36,421 nucleotides of DNA from Actinomycetes bacterium (GTDB taxonomy: Bacteria; Actinomycetota; Acidimicrobiia; Acidimicrobiales; Acidimicrobiaceae). Location of the stretch: assembly GCA_021819725.1 (NCBI GenBank), contig JAKAQR010000025.1, positions 1-36,421 on the forward strand. Direction: 5' to 3'. The position numbers and the translations under genes were made by a program. Under the pieces are notes generated by a model. It did no database searches. It was not told the DNA's origin and saw only the letters and a list, made by a program, of their open reading frames with translations. Below are positions 16,274 through 24,575 of this stretch, piece by piece (the first letter of the stretch is position 1; each line of letters opens with the position of its first letter).

Positions 16274-19200
16274 CGCTGCTCATCCTCCATGTCACCCTCT
16301 ATTCCGACGATTGTGCGTCGCAGGTCGGCAACCCGCGTCGGCGATGCTTGCCACATACCTCTCTCATGAGCCTCGAGCAAGCGCTCGCAGATAGAAACCA
16401 AGGCTGTCGGATTAACCGCAGTAAGGAACTCCTGTCGTTTGGCATCGTTGACATAGCTATCATGCACCGCGTCGTACATCCAGTCCTTGGCAACATGGGC
16501 GGTTGCGTCATAACCGAAAAGATAGTCGACGGTTGCCGCCATCTCAAACGCACCCTTGTAGCCATGTACCATCATTGCGTCGAGCCACTTTGGATTCAGC
16601 ACACGAGAGCGTACCACTCTCGCCGCCTCCTCCTCGATACTGCGCACCTTCGGATCCCCTGGATTGGCAGAATCGCCGAAATAGCCCCGAACGTCACGGG
16701 CTCCCAATGCGCGCGCTGCCGCAACCATGCCTCCATGGTCCTGCAAGTAGTCGTCGGAATCGAAGATATCATGCTCTCTGTTATCCTGCGCCTTGTAGGC
16801 AACCTCGACTACCCTAAGTCGCGCCTCCAGCCCCGAGCGATTTGGCACCCCGTAACCGCTCCTCGAATAGCTGAAGCCACTCCATGTGAGATACACCTCG
16901 GAGAGATCTTGATCGTCATGCCAGGAGCGACTCTCAAGTAGTGGCAAGATACCTGATCCGTACGATCGCGGCGACGGCCCAAAGATTCGCTCGACGGTCC
17001 CAGCAGCGGCGACCGGATTCATGGCCGTACCCTCAGACGTCTCCTTGGCGATGAGCTCGAACGCCTCATCCAATAGGTCGATGGCCCCGGGGAAGGCGTC
17101 GCGAAAGAAGCCCGAGATGCGACAGGTAACATCGACTCTCGGCCTGGCGAGCTCCTCCAGGGTGACCACCTCCAACGACGTGATTCGATGAGAGATCGGA
17201 TCCCATCGCGGCCTGACTCCGAGCAATGCAAGTACGGTTGAGACATCATCCCCACCGGTTCTCATCGCGGCCGTTCCCCACAGCACGACACCGATACTAC
17301 GGGGATACTTTCCTTCATGCTCTCCACGAAACTGCTCAACCAGAGCCTCAGCCAAACGCTGACCAGTGAGGAAGGAGATCTGTGTCGGCAACGACCGGGG
17401 GTCCACTGAATAGAAGTTCCTTCCTGTCGGCAATGCATGCGCCATGCCGCGAGTGGGGGCACCCGATGGTCCTGAGGGGACCGCTCGGCCGGCCAGAGCT
17501 CCCAGAAGCGCGTCCACCTCTCCCGTGGTAGCCAACAGATTCGGAACCAGCACCGCACCGATCCATGTGAGCACCGCACGCAACTGGTCATCGAGTGGGT
17601 GCTCGAGGCCGAGCGAGCGGCACAGCGCCGGATCATCGAAGGAGCTGACATCGAAATCATGTTCAGCATACGCCCAGAGCACTTCGGTGACACGTTCGTC
17701 GTCTTCATCTACCGCAATCCGCGAGGAGGAGGGTTGCGACCCTTTAGCCAGCAGGGGCCTGAGCGCCGGTGCATCGAGCTGGGGCACACGAGTAATGGCG
17801 GCCAGCATATCGATCAGTGCCCTCCCCTTGGGTGCATCTCCGAGGATGTGTAGGCCTCCACGAATTAATGAATCCTTCAGCTCGCAGAGGTAGCCATCAA
17901 CATGGAGCAAAAACTCGTCAAAGAGATCCTGCTCCACATTCGGTGTCTCACTGACCCCCATATCCTCATGCAGTCGCGCCGTCTCGATCAACTCCCAAAT
18001 CTGAGCACGAATCGCGGGTAGTTTGGTCGGGTCAAGAGCGCTAATGCGTTGGTGCTCATCCATCAGCATCTCCAAACGCGCGAGGTCACCGTAGCTCTCA
18101 GCACGCGTCATCGGCGGCACTAGATGTCCAATCAATACCGCGTGCGTGCGGCGCTTCGCCTGGGTGCCCTCGCCGGGATCGTTGATCACGAATGGGTAGA
18201 CCACTGGCAGCTCACCGAGCACTATGTCGGGGTAGCAGGTCGGCCCCATCCCGACCGACTTGCCAGGCAACCACTCTGCGGTACCGTGTTTGCCCAAGTG
18301 GCAGAGGGCATCGACATCGACAACCGACGCTAGCCAGTAGTAGAAGGCTAGGTAGTGGTGGGTTGGCGGGAGCTCCGGAGAGTGGTAGATCGCGATAGGG
18401 TTCTCTCCATAGCCCCGTGGTGGCTGGACGGCCACCGTCAGGTTCCCAAACTGCAATGCCGGAAACACGAGTCTCCCATCCTGGAGGTAGATATCTCCCG
18501 GTGGAGGACCCCAGCTCTGGATCACCGCTTGGCGCAGCTCTTCGGGCAGAGTGCCAAACCAGGCTCGGTAGGTTTCGCCATCGAGGTGAACTCCACCACC
18601 CGCTCGAACCGCTGGGTGTTCGTAGTCGATCAGGTCACCGAGAAGCGCCATGAGTTCGTTGGCATCTGACGGTAGTCCTTCGATGACATAGCCCTCCTGA
18701 CGCATGCGCTCGGCCAGCACCATAAGACTCGCTGGCGTATCGAGGCCAACGGCGTTGCCCAGACGAGACCGTTTGGTAGGATAGGCCGAAAGCACGAGCG
18801 CGATACGCTTGTCAGAGTTCGCCTTGACCCGTAGTCGAACAAGACGATCGATGTAGCCCATTAAGCGCTGACAACGCTCGGCATCGAGACGATATGCGCT
18901 GATAGCGGCGCCAAACTCCTCGTCGTCATCGGTCAACTCTTTGAAAGCGATCGGAACCGTAATGATGCGTCCGTCAAACTCCGGCATCGCAACGTTCATA
19001 GCGACATCGATGGGGCGCAAGCCTGCCTGGCTCTCGTACCAGACAGCTCTCGGGGTCGTCGCAATGAGCGCCTGAATCACCGGCACCTCAAGCCTGGCCA
19101 GCTGCCCGGCCTCCCAGGCCAATGCCTCAGCATGACCCCCCGCGAGAACAGTCGCCACCACGACATCGGGCTGATGTTCAGCGATCAGATCAATGACCGA

Positions 19201-19818
19201 GGACTCATCATCGCCAACTCTCAGCGAATAGGTGTAGTAGACATCGATCGAAAGGTGATTGTGCAGCGCGATATCAACGAGTTCACGTACAAAGGACAAG
19301 TTGCCCGAGATGACATGTGCCCGGTAAATCACCACCGCTATGCGCCCCCGAGATTCGGGGTGTGTCCTCGTCATCAGGCGCCCAAAGGCATCGAGCGGTT
19401 CAACGGGCGCAAAACCGTATCCGGTTCTCGTAACCGTGTCGGAGAGGAAGCATGCAAAATTGCTCAGATTACGAACCCCACCCTCAATAAGGTAGCGAAA
19501 TCCCTCCTCCCAGACACCTGCCGTGACGGTTGCCGACGCCATCATCTCGGCATCGAGTGCGTTGTCGCCAGGGTAGCTGACGAACGGAATGCCACGCGCT
19601 TGGCATCCTGCCGCCAGGAGCGGGAACCAACGGCTTGCCCGAGCGCCACCGAGCAGCCGAATCACCACGATCCGGGCCTCGTCGAGAAGATCGTCGACGC
19701 CGGCAAGCGTATCGACTTGACGGACCGTCAATCCGAAGTCACCTGGCAACTCCTCCCAGGCGCTGCGCAGTGCCAAAACCTCAGTGTCCGCATTGGTCAG
19801 ATAGACAAACTTCTTCAC
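16270..19818 (-). CDS. cobN: Cobaltochelatase subunit CobN (CobN/ChlH family)
   Basis: 1182 residues, normal for CobN. It is the large subunit that binds the corrin ring (hydrogenobyrinic acid a,c-diamide in the aerobic pathway) and inserts cobalt with the AAA+/VWA partner. The family signature lies in the middle: HYLAFYYWLASVVDVDALCH, then LGKHGTAEWLPGK and VINDPGEGTQAKRR. Other blocks include MPEFDGRI and the C-terminal GYKGAFEMAATVDYLFGYDA. I start at GTG 19818, since GGGAGGA lies just upstream and the protein then begins KKFVYLTNADTE; a longer frame would overlap the cobQ end. Magnesium chelatase H is less likely given the adjacent cobQ and no other chlorophyll genes. Confidence 0.93.
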   Translation of the reverse strand: MKKFVYLTNADTEVLALRSAWEELPGDFGLTVRQVDTLAGVDDLLDEARIVVIRLLGGARASRWFPLLAAGCQARGIPFVSYPGDNALDAEMMASATVTAGVWEEGFRYLIEGGVRNLSNFACFLSDTVTRTGYGFAPVEPLDAFGRLMTRTHPESRGRIAVVIYRAHVISGNLSFVRELVDIALHNHLSIDVYYTYSLRVGDDESSVIDLIAEHQPDVVVATVLAGGHAEALAWEAGQLARLEVPVIQALIATTPRAVWYESQAGLRPIDVAMNVAMPEFDGRIITVPIAFKELTDDDEEFGAAISAYRLDAERCQRLMGYIDRLVRLRVKANSDKRIALVLSAYPTKRSRLGNAVGLDTPASLMVLAERMRQEGYVIEGLPSDANELMALLGDLIDYEHPAVRAGGGVHLDGETYRAWFGTLPEELRQAVIQSWGPPPGDIYLQDGRLVFPALQFGNLTVAVQPPRGYGENPIAIYHSPELPPTHHYLAFYYWLASVVDVDALCHLGKHGTAEWLPGKSVGMGPTCYPDIVLGELPVVYPFVINDPGEGTQAKRRTHAVLIGHLVPPMTRAESYGDLARLEMLMDEHQRISALDPTKLPAIRAQIWELIETARLHEDMGVSETPNVEQDLFDEFLLHVDGYLCELKDSLIRGGLHILGDAPKGRALIDMLAAITRVPQLDAPALRPLLAKGSQPSSSRIAVDEDDERVTEVLWAYAEHDFDVSSFDDPALCRSLGLEHPLDDQLRAVLTWIGAVLVPNLLATTGEVDALLGALAGRAVPSGPSGAPTRGMAHALPTGRNFYSVDPRSLPTQISFLTGQRLAEALVEQFRGEHEGKYPRSIGVVLWGTAAMRTGGDDVSTVLALLGVRPRWDPISHRITSLEVVTLEELARPRVDVTCRISGFFRDAFPGAIDLLDEAFELIAKETSEGTAMNPVAAAGTVERIFGPSPRSYGSGILPLLESRSWHDDQDLSEVYLTWSGFSYSRSGYGVPNRSGLEARLRVVEVAYKAQDNREHDIFDSDDYLQDHGGMVAAARALGARDVRGYFGDSANPGDPKVRSIEEEAARVVRSRVLNPKWLDAMMVHGYKGAFEMAATVDYLFGYDATAHVAKDWMYDAVHDSYVNDAKRQEFLTAVNPTALVSICERLLEAHERGMWQASPTRVADLRRTIVGIEGDMEDEQR

Positions 19819-19849
19819 ACATTCCTCCCAGCCAGCCGCTGGGTCCAGG

Positions 19850-21379
19850 TTAGTGGCCAGCCGAGTCAAGACCCAGAAGTCGTGCAACGTTCAAGCTTGC
19901 ATCGAGCGTCTCAGCAAGTTGATCGAGGCTATCCTCCACCAACTGGCCAAAGCGAAGCTTGCTCTCGAAGGAGCGTCCTCGTGCCTGTGCGAGCTCCTTG
20001 AGAAAGCGCCGACGAAAGTCATCATGATCGAAGAGACCGTGAACGGTGGTACCAACGATCTGTCGGTCACGGCGCGCGCCTTCAGGAACCGAGGAAGTGG
20101 CGCCCGAAGGACTGCCAACATCAGCGATCCCTAGCAAAAACAGTGGATCCTCTGCTGTCTTGACGACCCCATGATGGATCTGGTAGCCACGGACCTCGGC
20201 ACCACCAAAGTCGGGAGCGGATCCTACGACGTTCGCGAGCACTTTTTCGGCACCAAAGACAGTCTGCGCCCGGAGTAGGCCAAGTCCATCGACGCGACCA
20301 ACTCGCGACTCGATCCGGTCATCGATCTCCTCAGTGAGCATCTGATAGCCACCACAGATCCCCAGGAGCCATACACCATTATCGAGCAGGTGGCTAAGGG
20401 CTGCTGCGATCTCAGACTCCCGCAACCAGGCAAGGGCCGCCACCGTCGCCTTGGTGCCCGGCAAGATCACCAAATCGGCACCGTCGAGTTCATCTGGCCG
20501 ACGTACAAAACGCAGCTCGACGTCAGACTCTAGAATCAGCGGGTCAAAGTCGGTGTAGTTGGCCAAGTACGGTAACTCCACCACCCGCACGCGGAGCCTG
20601 TGCTCGTGGCGGGGCACCACGCTTGCAGTCTCGAAATCGGCGAAGGTAGCACCAAGATTAAGAGCATCCTCACCTGGTAAGTACCCGCGGATGAGAGGAA
20701 CATTGCCGAACCACTCGGTCCCGAGGCGTCCTGTCAGCTCTTCGATCCCCGAGGTAAGGATCATACCATCCCCACGCACGCGGTTGAGGATGAAGCCACG
20801 CAGACGAGACCGGTACTCGTCCCCCACCAACAGGTAGTGTCCGTAAATAGAAGCGAATACGCCACCCGGCTCAAGATCTCCGACCAAGACAGTTCCCATT
20901 CCAATCGCGCTGGCCAACCGGAGGTTTGCGAGGTCGCCATCAAGAAGATTGATCTCACCGGCCGAACCAGCACCCTCGGCAATGACAAGCTCATGGTGAG
21001 CTGCGAGCTCCTCGTACGATGCCACCACGGTGCTCAACAGCTCGCGCTTGGTCGCGATCCATCGGCCGGTGGCGATCTCACCAACGGGATGACCACGGAC
21101 GATCAGTTGTGATCGTTCGCGCCCGGTCGGCTTGATCAGGACCGGGTTCATCGCGATTGTCAACTCGACACCACCTGCGCGGGCCTGTACCGCCTGGGCC
21201 CTGGCGACCTCGCCGCCCTCAACCGTGACGGCAGAGTTGAGTGCCATATTTTGACCCTTGAACGGTGCGGCCGAAATCCCTCGCTGTCGACACCAGCGCA
21301 GCAGTCCTGTGACGATCAGCGACTTACCGACATTCGATCCAGTCCCAGCGATCAGAACTCCATTAGTTGGAACGCTCAC
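19850..21379 (-). CDS. cobQ: Cobyric acid synthase
   Basis: 509 residues. It amidates four side chains of adenosylcobyrinic acid a,c-diamide using glutamine and ATP. The N-terminal half is a dethiobiotin-synthetase-like ATPase with P-loop GTGSNVGKS (12-20) followed by PFKGQNMALNSAVT, diagnostic of CobQ. The C-terminal half is a type-1 glutamine amidotransferase with nucleophile Cys342 in LGICGGYQM, the GYQIHHG strand, and catalytic His447 in TTVHGLFDHD. GTG 21379 is chosen because CGGAGGT stands 5 bases before it; an in-frame start at 21415 lacks one. It is the first gene of the cobalamin operon, 31 bases ahead of cobN. Confidence 0.95.
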   Translation of the reverse strand: MSVPTNGVLIAGTGSNVGKSLIVTGLLRWCRQRGISAAPFKGQNMALNSAVTVEGGEVARAQAVQARAGGVELTIAMNPVLIKPTGRERSQLIVRGHPVGEIATGRWIATKRELLSTVVASYEELAAHHELVIAEGAGSAGEINLLDGDLANLRLASAIGMGTVLVGDLEPGGVFASIYGHYLLVGDEYRSRLRGFILNRVRGDGMILTSGIEELTGRLGTEWFGNVPLIRGYLPGEDALNLGATFADFETASVVPRHEHRLRVRVVELPYLANYTDFDPLILESDVELRFVRRPDELDGADLVILPGTKATVAALAWLRESEIAAALSHLLDNGVWLLGICGGYQMLTEEIDDRIESRVGRVDGLGLLRAQTVFGAEKVLANVVGSAPDFGGAEVRGYQIHHGVVKTAEDPLFLLGIADVGSPSGATSSVPEGARRDRQIVGTTVHGLFDHDDFRRRFLKELAQARGRSFESKLRFGQLVEDSLDQLAETLDASLNVARLLGLDSAGH

Positions 21380-21840
21380 CTGAACCTCCGGTCCGATAGG
21401 CGACCACCCACTCACCCATCACCTGGTTGTGGGTTGAACCGCGCGTCGTGTCGCTCAGCCTAGACGAGCCAGGCTGACTCCTCTCCACATGAAGGACGGA
21501 GCCCTTCGCGTAGTCTTGTCTGGTTGACGCTTCACTCGACCCAGGTGTTCAACCTGGCCGGATTGCACGATGTGTTCAGTGTCGGACCACCGACGGCGGG
21601 ACGTAGGCCGTCACTTTGGGGCAACACCGCGCCCGACGTACGCGTGAGCCATCGAATAGACGCTTCCCGCTGGCAAAACCCTCAGTGGTCACCTGCTCGG
21701 GCTAGAAAAGTCTACGACAGTCCCCTGGACGTTTTCATCAACCTGAAAAGCACGGTCTCGGCCGCAACAGGATTGCTCTTCCAAAGGAGGTAGGCCACAT
21801 GTTCCAAGAAACTCGCCAGCGACTCGGACGTCCTTAGTGG
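21380..21840. other. Intergenic region between hyfB-like gene and cobQ
   Basis: 460 bases. It contains two short palindromes: TCAGCCT-N9-AGGCTGA at 21455-21477 and CCAGGT-GTTCA-ACCTGG at 21541-21557. A plus-strand frame of 89 residues (21524-21793) has no recognisable domain. A cobalamin riboswitch was expected ahead of cobQ but no B12 box was found. Confidence 0.5.
21799..21837 (+). pseudogene. Strong RBS with a 12-codon frame, likely gene-start remnant
   Basis: AAAGGAGGT stands 7 bases before ATG 21799, an ideal ribosome-binding site, but the frame ends after MFQETRQRLGRP, three bases before the last codon of the opposite-strand hyfB-like gene. The same ribosome-binding site overlaps the TAG of the 89-residue frame upstream, which looks like an operon junction. 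I read it as the start of a gene cut off by rearrangement next to the hydrogenase-like operon. Confidence 0.35.
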
Positions 21841-23814
21841 TCAGTGGATAAAGATCGCGAGCACCGCGATCAAAAACAGAATCAACAGGTAACTCAGGTA
21901 CACATTCAGCTGCCCGCCCTGCAACGGTGTCAGCCAGCGCGCGAGTCGATTCACCCCCTGACGCACTGCATCGATCATGCCCGCCCCAAGAATCGGCGCC
22001 TCTCTTGCCTCATACGTCACCTGATCGAGCACATATCCTTGATCGCGATAACTTCGACGAGTCGTTGTAATCGGCCGATAGAGAAACGAGTACACCGTCC
22101 GGAGCGGATTCGAAAAGCCAAATCCCGTCGTCGCACTGGCTGCAAGATCCACCGGTTCCCCGCCGCTCCACGGCGGCACTCGCCGCGGTGCCGACCGTCG
22201 AAGTAGCAGAAAAAGCGGCACAACAGAGAACAACACTCCCACAATGACGAACTTGACCGGGGAGATGAAGGCAAAAGCGGACGAAAGCGGAACGACAAGA
22301 AGCCCATCGATAAGCGCCTTAGCACTGTGCGGATCGGGCCAGGCCGCTCGCCTCATAAATGGCTCGAAAAACACCAGGCCAAGGGCCATTGCCAGATTGG
22401 CAAGCCCGAGGATCAACACCACGAGTCGACTCGCGACGTTAACAGCATTCCCATGCCGGCGATCGCCCAAAAGTCCAATCCCGTAGAGCTTTACAAACGT
22501 TGCGAGCGACAGTGCCGCCGAGAGGGCAAGGCCGGTGCCGACCAGGATCAGCGTGGTGCGTCCAGCCAGCGAAACGATGGTGAAGTCATGGAAAAGGGCC
22601 TCGAAGAGAAGCCATTCGGTGACAAAACCCATCGTCGGTGGCATCGCCGAGAGGCTCATGGCGGCGATGAGGCCACCGATGCCGACGGTGAACGGGAACT
22701 CGTGCGCCACCCCAGTCTGCTCGACCCGATAGCTCCTGTCTCGTTCGGCTTTGACCTTCGACGCGAGGAAGAGGGCGGACTTCGCGAGGCTATGGCCCAT
22801 CAGGTGCATGATGCCAATCAGCCAGCAAAGGCCAGCGAGTTCAGATTGCCCTCCCGCTTGAAAGATCAGTGCCGCACCAAGCGCCGCCGTCGCGATACCA
22901 GCATTCTCAGCTCCAGAGAGCGACAGCAACCGTCGCCAATCGCGCTGCTGAAAAGCGTACAACACAGCAACAATCGCTGAGACGATCCCCGCAGCAGCCA
23001 CCACGATTCCGACAAAGAGCGTTGATGGGGCGTGTGCTGGGAGCCAGCGCAGCAACGCCCGCCCGAGAGCAAAGTAAGCAGCGTTCAAGACGAGCGAGGA
23101 CAGTATTGCAGCCGTTGGGCCATCGGCCACCCCGTAGGCATCAGCAAACCAGGAATAAAACGGGATGATGCCGAGTTTTGCCCCAAAGCCAACGAGGAAC
23201 AACAGACCAATGAGGCCGGATACGACCTCGGAACGAGCAGCCCAATCCGCGCGAAAGCCAGCAAATGCTAGATGCGGGCCGAGCAATGCGACGGCAAAAA
23301 TCAGTGCGACGCTGCCGACCTCGAGGAGCACCAGCATGGAGAGCGTAGATCGCGAGCCCTTGGCGTCAGCCCGATTCGAGAGCAGCATCACCGCACCTCC
23401 AAGGCTCATCAGCTCCCATCCCAGGATCATCGATGCCCCATTGTTAAAACCACTCAGACTGATCACGCCAAGGGCGGCGAGCGCCACCCCGAGTGACCAC
23501 CACGTCCCCTGCTCGCGACGGACCCAGACCGCGGCGAGCACCGCCAACCACGCGGGCGCGAGCAGCCAGAGTGCTCCGGGGGGCATCCGCCACACGACCA
23601 GTTGATCACCGACCACGAAGAGACGCAGTGGACTCATCCCCTGTGGCAGTCCAACGATATCAGCCCCAAACCCGAGGAGCGTCGCCCCCACGAGTGCCCC
23701 GCGAGCCACCATCGCCATCGATGGCAATTGCCGGAGAAGATTGGCCACTACCACCAGAAGGTAGAGTCCGGCCGCAGCTGCCATGCCAATCGCCGCGAGT
23801 TCGCCCTGGCTCAT
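21841..23814 (-). CDS. Antiporter-like membrane subunit, HyfB/HycC type, of an Ehr-like complex
   Basis: A 657-residue polytopic protein of the NuoL/MrpA/HyfB superfamily, about 16 helices by eye. Channel residues are kept: Glu134 in ILGWELMSLGG, Lys213 in GFGAKLGIIPFYSWF, and Lys345 in HSLAKSALF. In complex I and energy-converting hydrogenases these subunits move protons or sodium ions, driven by redox chemistry in the peripheral arm. Its ATG overlaps the stop of the small-subunit gene (ATGA), so translation is coupled. It is the last gene of the six-gene operon, and one of two antiporter-like subunits in it. I leave the symbol blank because the complex is not a normal Hyf hydrogenase. Confidence 0.88.
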   Translation of the reverse strand: MSQGELAAIGMAAAAGLYLLVVVANLLRQLPSMAMVARGALVGATLLGFGADIVGLPQGMSPLRLFVVGDQLVVWRMPPGALWLLAPAWLAVLAAVWVRREQGTWWSLGVALAALGVISLSGFNNGASMILGWELMSLGGAVMLLSNRADAKGSRSTLSMLVLLEVGSVALIFAVALLGPHLAFAGFRADWAARSEVVSGLIGLLFLVGFGAKLGIIPFYSWFADAYGVADGPTAAILSSLVLNAAYFALGRALLRWLPAHAPSTLFVGIVVAAAGIVSAIVAVLYAFQQRDWRRLLSLSGAENAGIATAALGAALIFQAGGQSELAGLCWLIGIMHLMGHSLAKSALFLASKVKAERDRSYRVEQTGVAHEFPFTVGIGGLIAAMSLSAMPPTMGFVTEWLLFEALFHDFTIVSLAGRTTLILVGTGLALSAALSLATFVKLYGIGLLGDRRHGNAVNVASRLVVLILGLANLAMALGLVFFEPFMRRAAWPDPHSAKALIDGLLVVPLSSAFAFISPVKFVIVGVLFSVVPLFLLLRRSAPRRVPPWSGGEPVDLAASATTGFGFSNPLRTVYSFLYRPITTTRRSYRDQGYVLDQVTYEAREAPILGAGMIDAVRQGVNRLARWLTPLQGGQLNVYLSYLLILFLIAVLAIFIH

Positions 23815-24563
23815 CGCTCGCGTCCGATCAGCGCCAAAAGCGCCTCAATAAGCACCACCGGATGCGGTGGACACCCCGGCACCCACAAATCGACAGGCAG
23901 GACGTCTCCGATCCCTTGACGAGCGCTATAACCTCCACCATTCGTCCCCCCCGATATCGCACACACGCCGGTAGCCACCACGAAGTTCGGTCGCGGCATC
24001 GCTTCATAAGTTGCCTTCAGCGGTTCATGCATCGGATTGGTCACCGGGCCGGTGACCAATAGCACATCTGCAAATCGTGGGGATGGCGTGAAGAAGATGC
24101 CGAAGCGATGTAGATTGTAATAGGGATTGTCCAGGGCTCCAATCTCGGACTCACAGCCGTTGCACGAGCCGGCGTCGACGTGGCGTACGAACAGACTCTT
24201 GCGCATGCGGCGTGCATCTCCTTCTGGCCGCAGCTTCGTGGGGCTCGCCTCCTCGACACCAAAGCGACGGATAAGGGTGTCGCGACCTGCAGCCGCTTGC
24301 GTTGGGCGGCTCGACAATTTGAGGACCCCCGAGGGACACACCTCAACACAGAGATTACAGCCTACACAGGCACCCTGGTCAAGTGTGAGCGCGCCATCGT
24401 GGGTGATCGCCGAGGTTGGACAGCTGGTAACGCACTGCTCACAACCGTCAGGGCAGGCATCCGTGATTGGCTCCGGCAACCCTGACACACCCACGACCTC
24501 GTCGAGGGGCCAAGGAGTTGTCTTCACCCCCGCCTTGAGTCCGCGATACGTCCACAGCGGCAC
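23811..24563 (-). CDS. Fused ferredoxin-small subunit (HyfH-HyfI/NuoI-NuoB-like) of an Ehr-like complex
   Basis: 250 residues. The N-terminal part binds two 4Fe-4S clusters: Cys37, 41, 44, 48 (CPDGCEQCVTSCP, with an unusual three-residue first gap) and Cys66, 69, 72, 76 (CVGCNLCVEVCP). The C-terminal part is the NuoB/hydrogenase small-subunit domain, with all four proximal-cluster ligands: Cys134 and 137 (AGSCNGCE), Cys201 (TGVCAISGG) and Cys231 (PGCPPHP). The CxxC spacing is hydrogenase-like, not the tandem Cys-Cys of complex I. Electrons can therefore still reach the site next to the large subunit. I choose GTG 24563, since TAGGAGG overlapping the upstream stop lies 8 bases before it; GTG 24569 is too close. 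Confidence 0.93.
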   Translation of the reverse strand: MPLWTYRGLKAGVKTTPWPLDEVVGVSGLPEPITDACPDGCEQCVTSCPTSAITHDGALTLDQGACVGCNLCVEVCPSGVLKLSSRPTQAAAGRDTLIRRFGVEEASPTKLRPEGDARRMRKSLFVRHVDAGSCNGCESEIGALDNPYYNLHRFGIFFTPSPRFADVLLVTGPVTNPMHEPLKATYEAMPRPNFVVATGVCAISGGTNGGGYSARQGIGDVLPVDLWVPGCPPHPVVLIEALLALIGRER

Positions 24564-24575
24564 AACCACAACCTC

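Noticed and set aside
16270..19818. Magnesium chelatase H subunit (chlorophyll pathway)
   Set aside because: The adjacent cobQ and absence of any chlorophyll gene favour cobalt chelatase; the families are close, so this rests on context.
21380..21840. Cobalamin riboswitch ahead of cobQ
   Set aside because: The minus strand lacks a B12 box like GCCAGGAGACCTGCC; GCCAGGTTGAACACCTGG is only a simple hairpin. A covariance search would be decisive.
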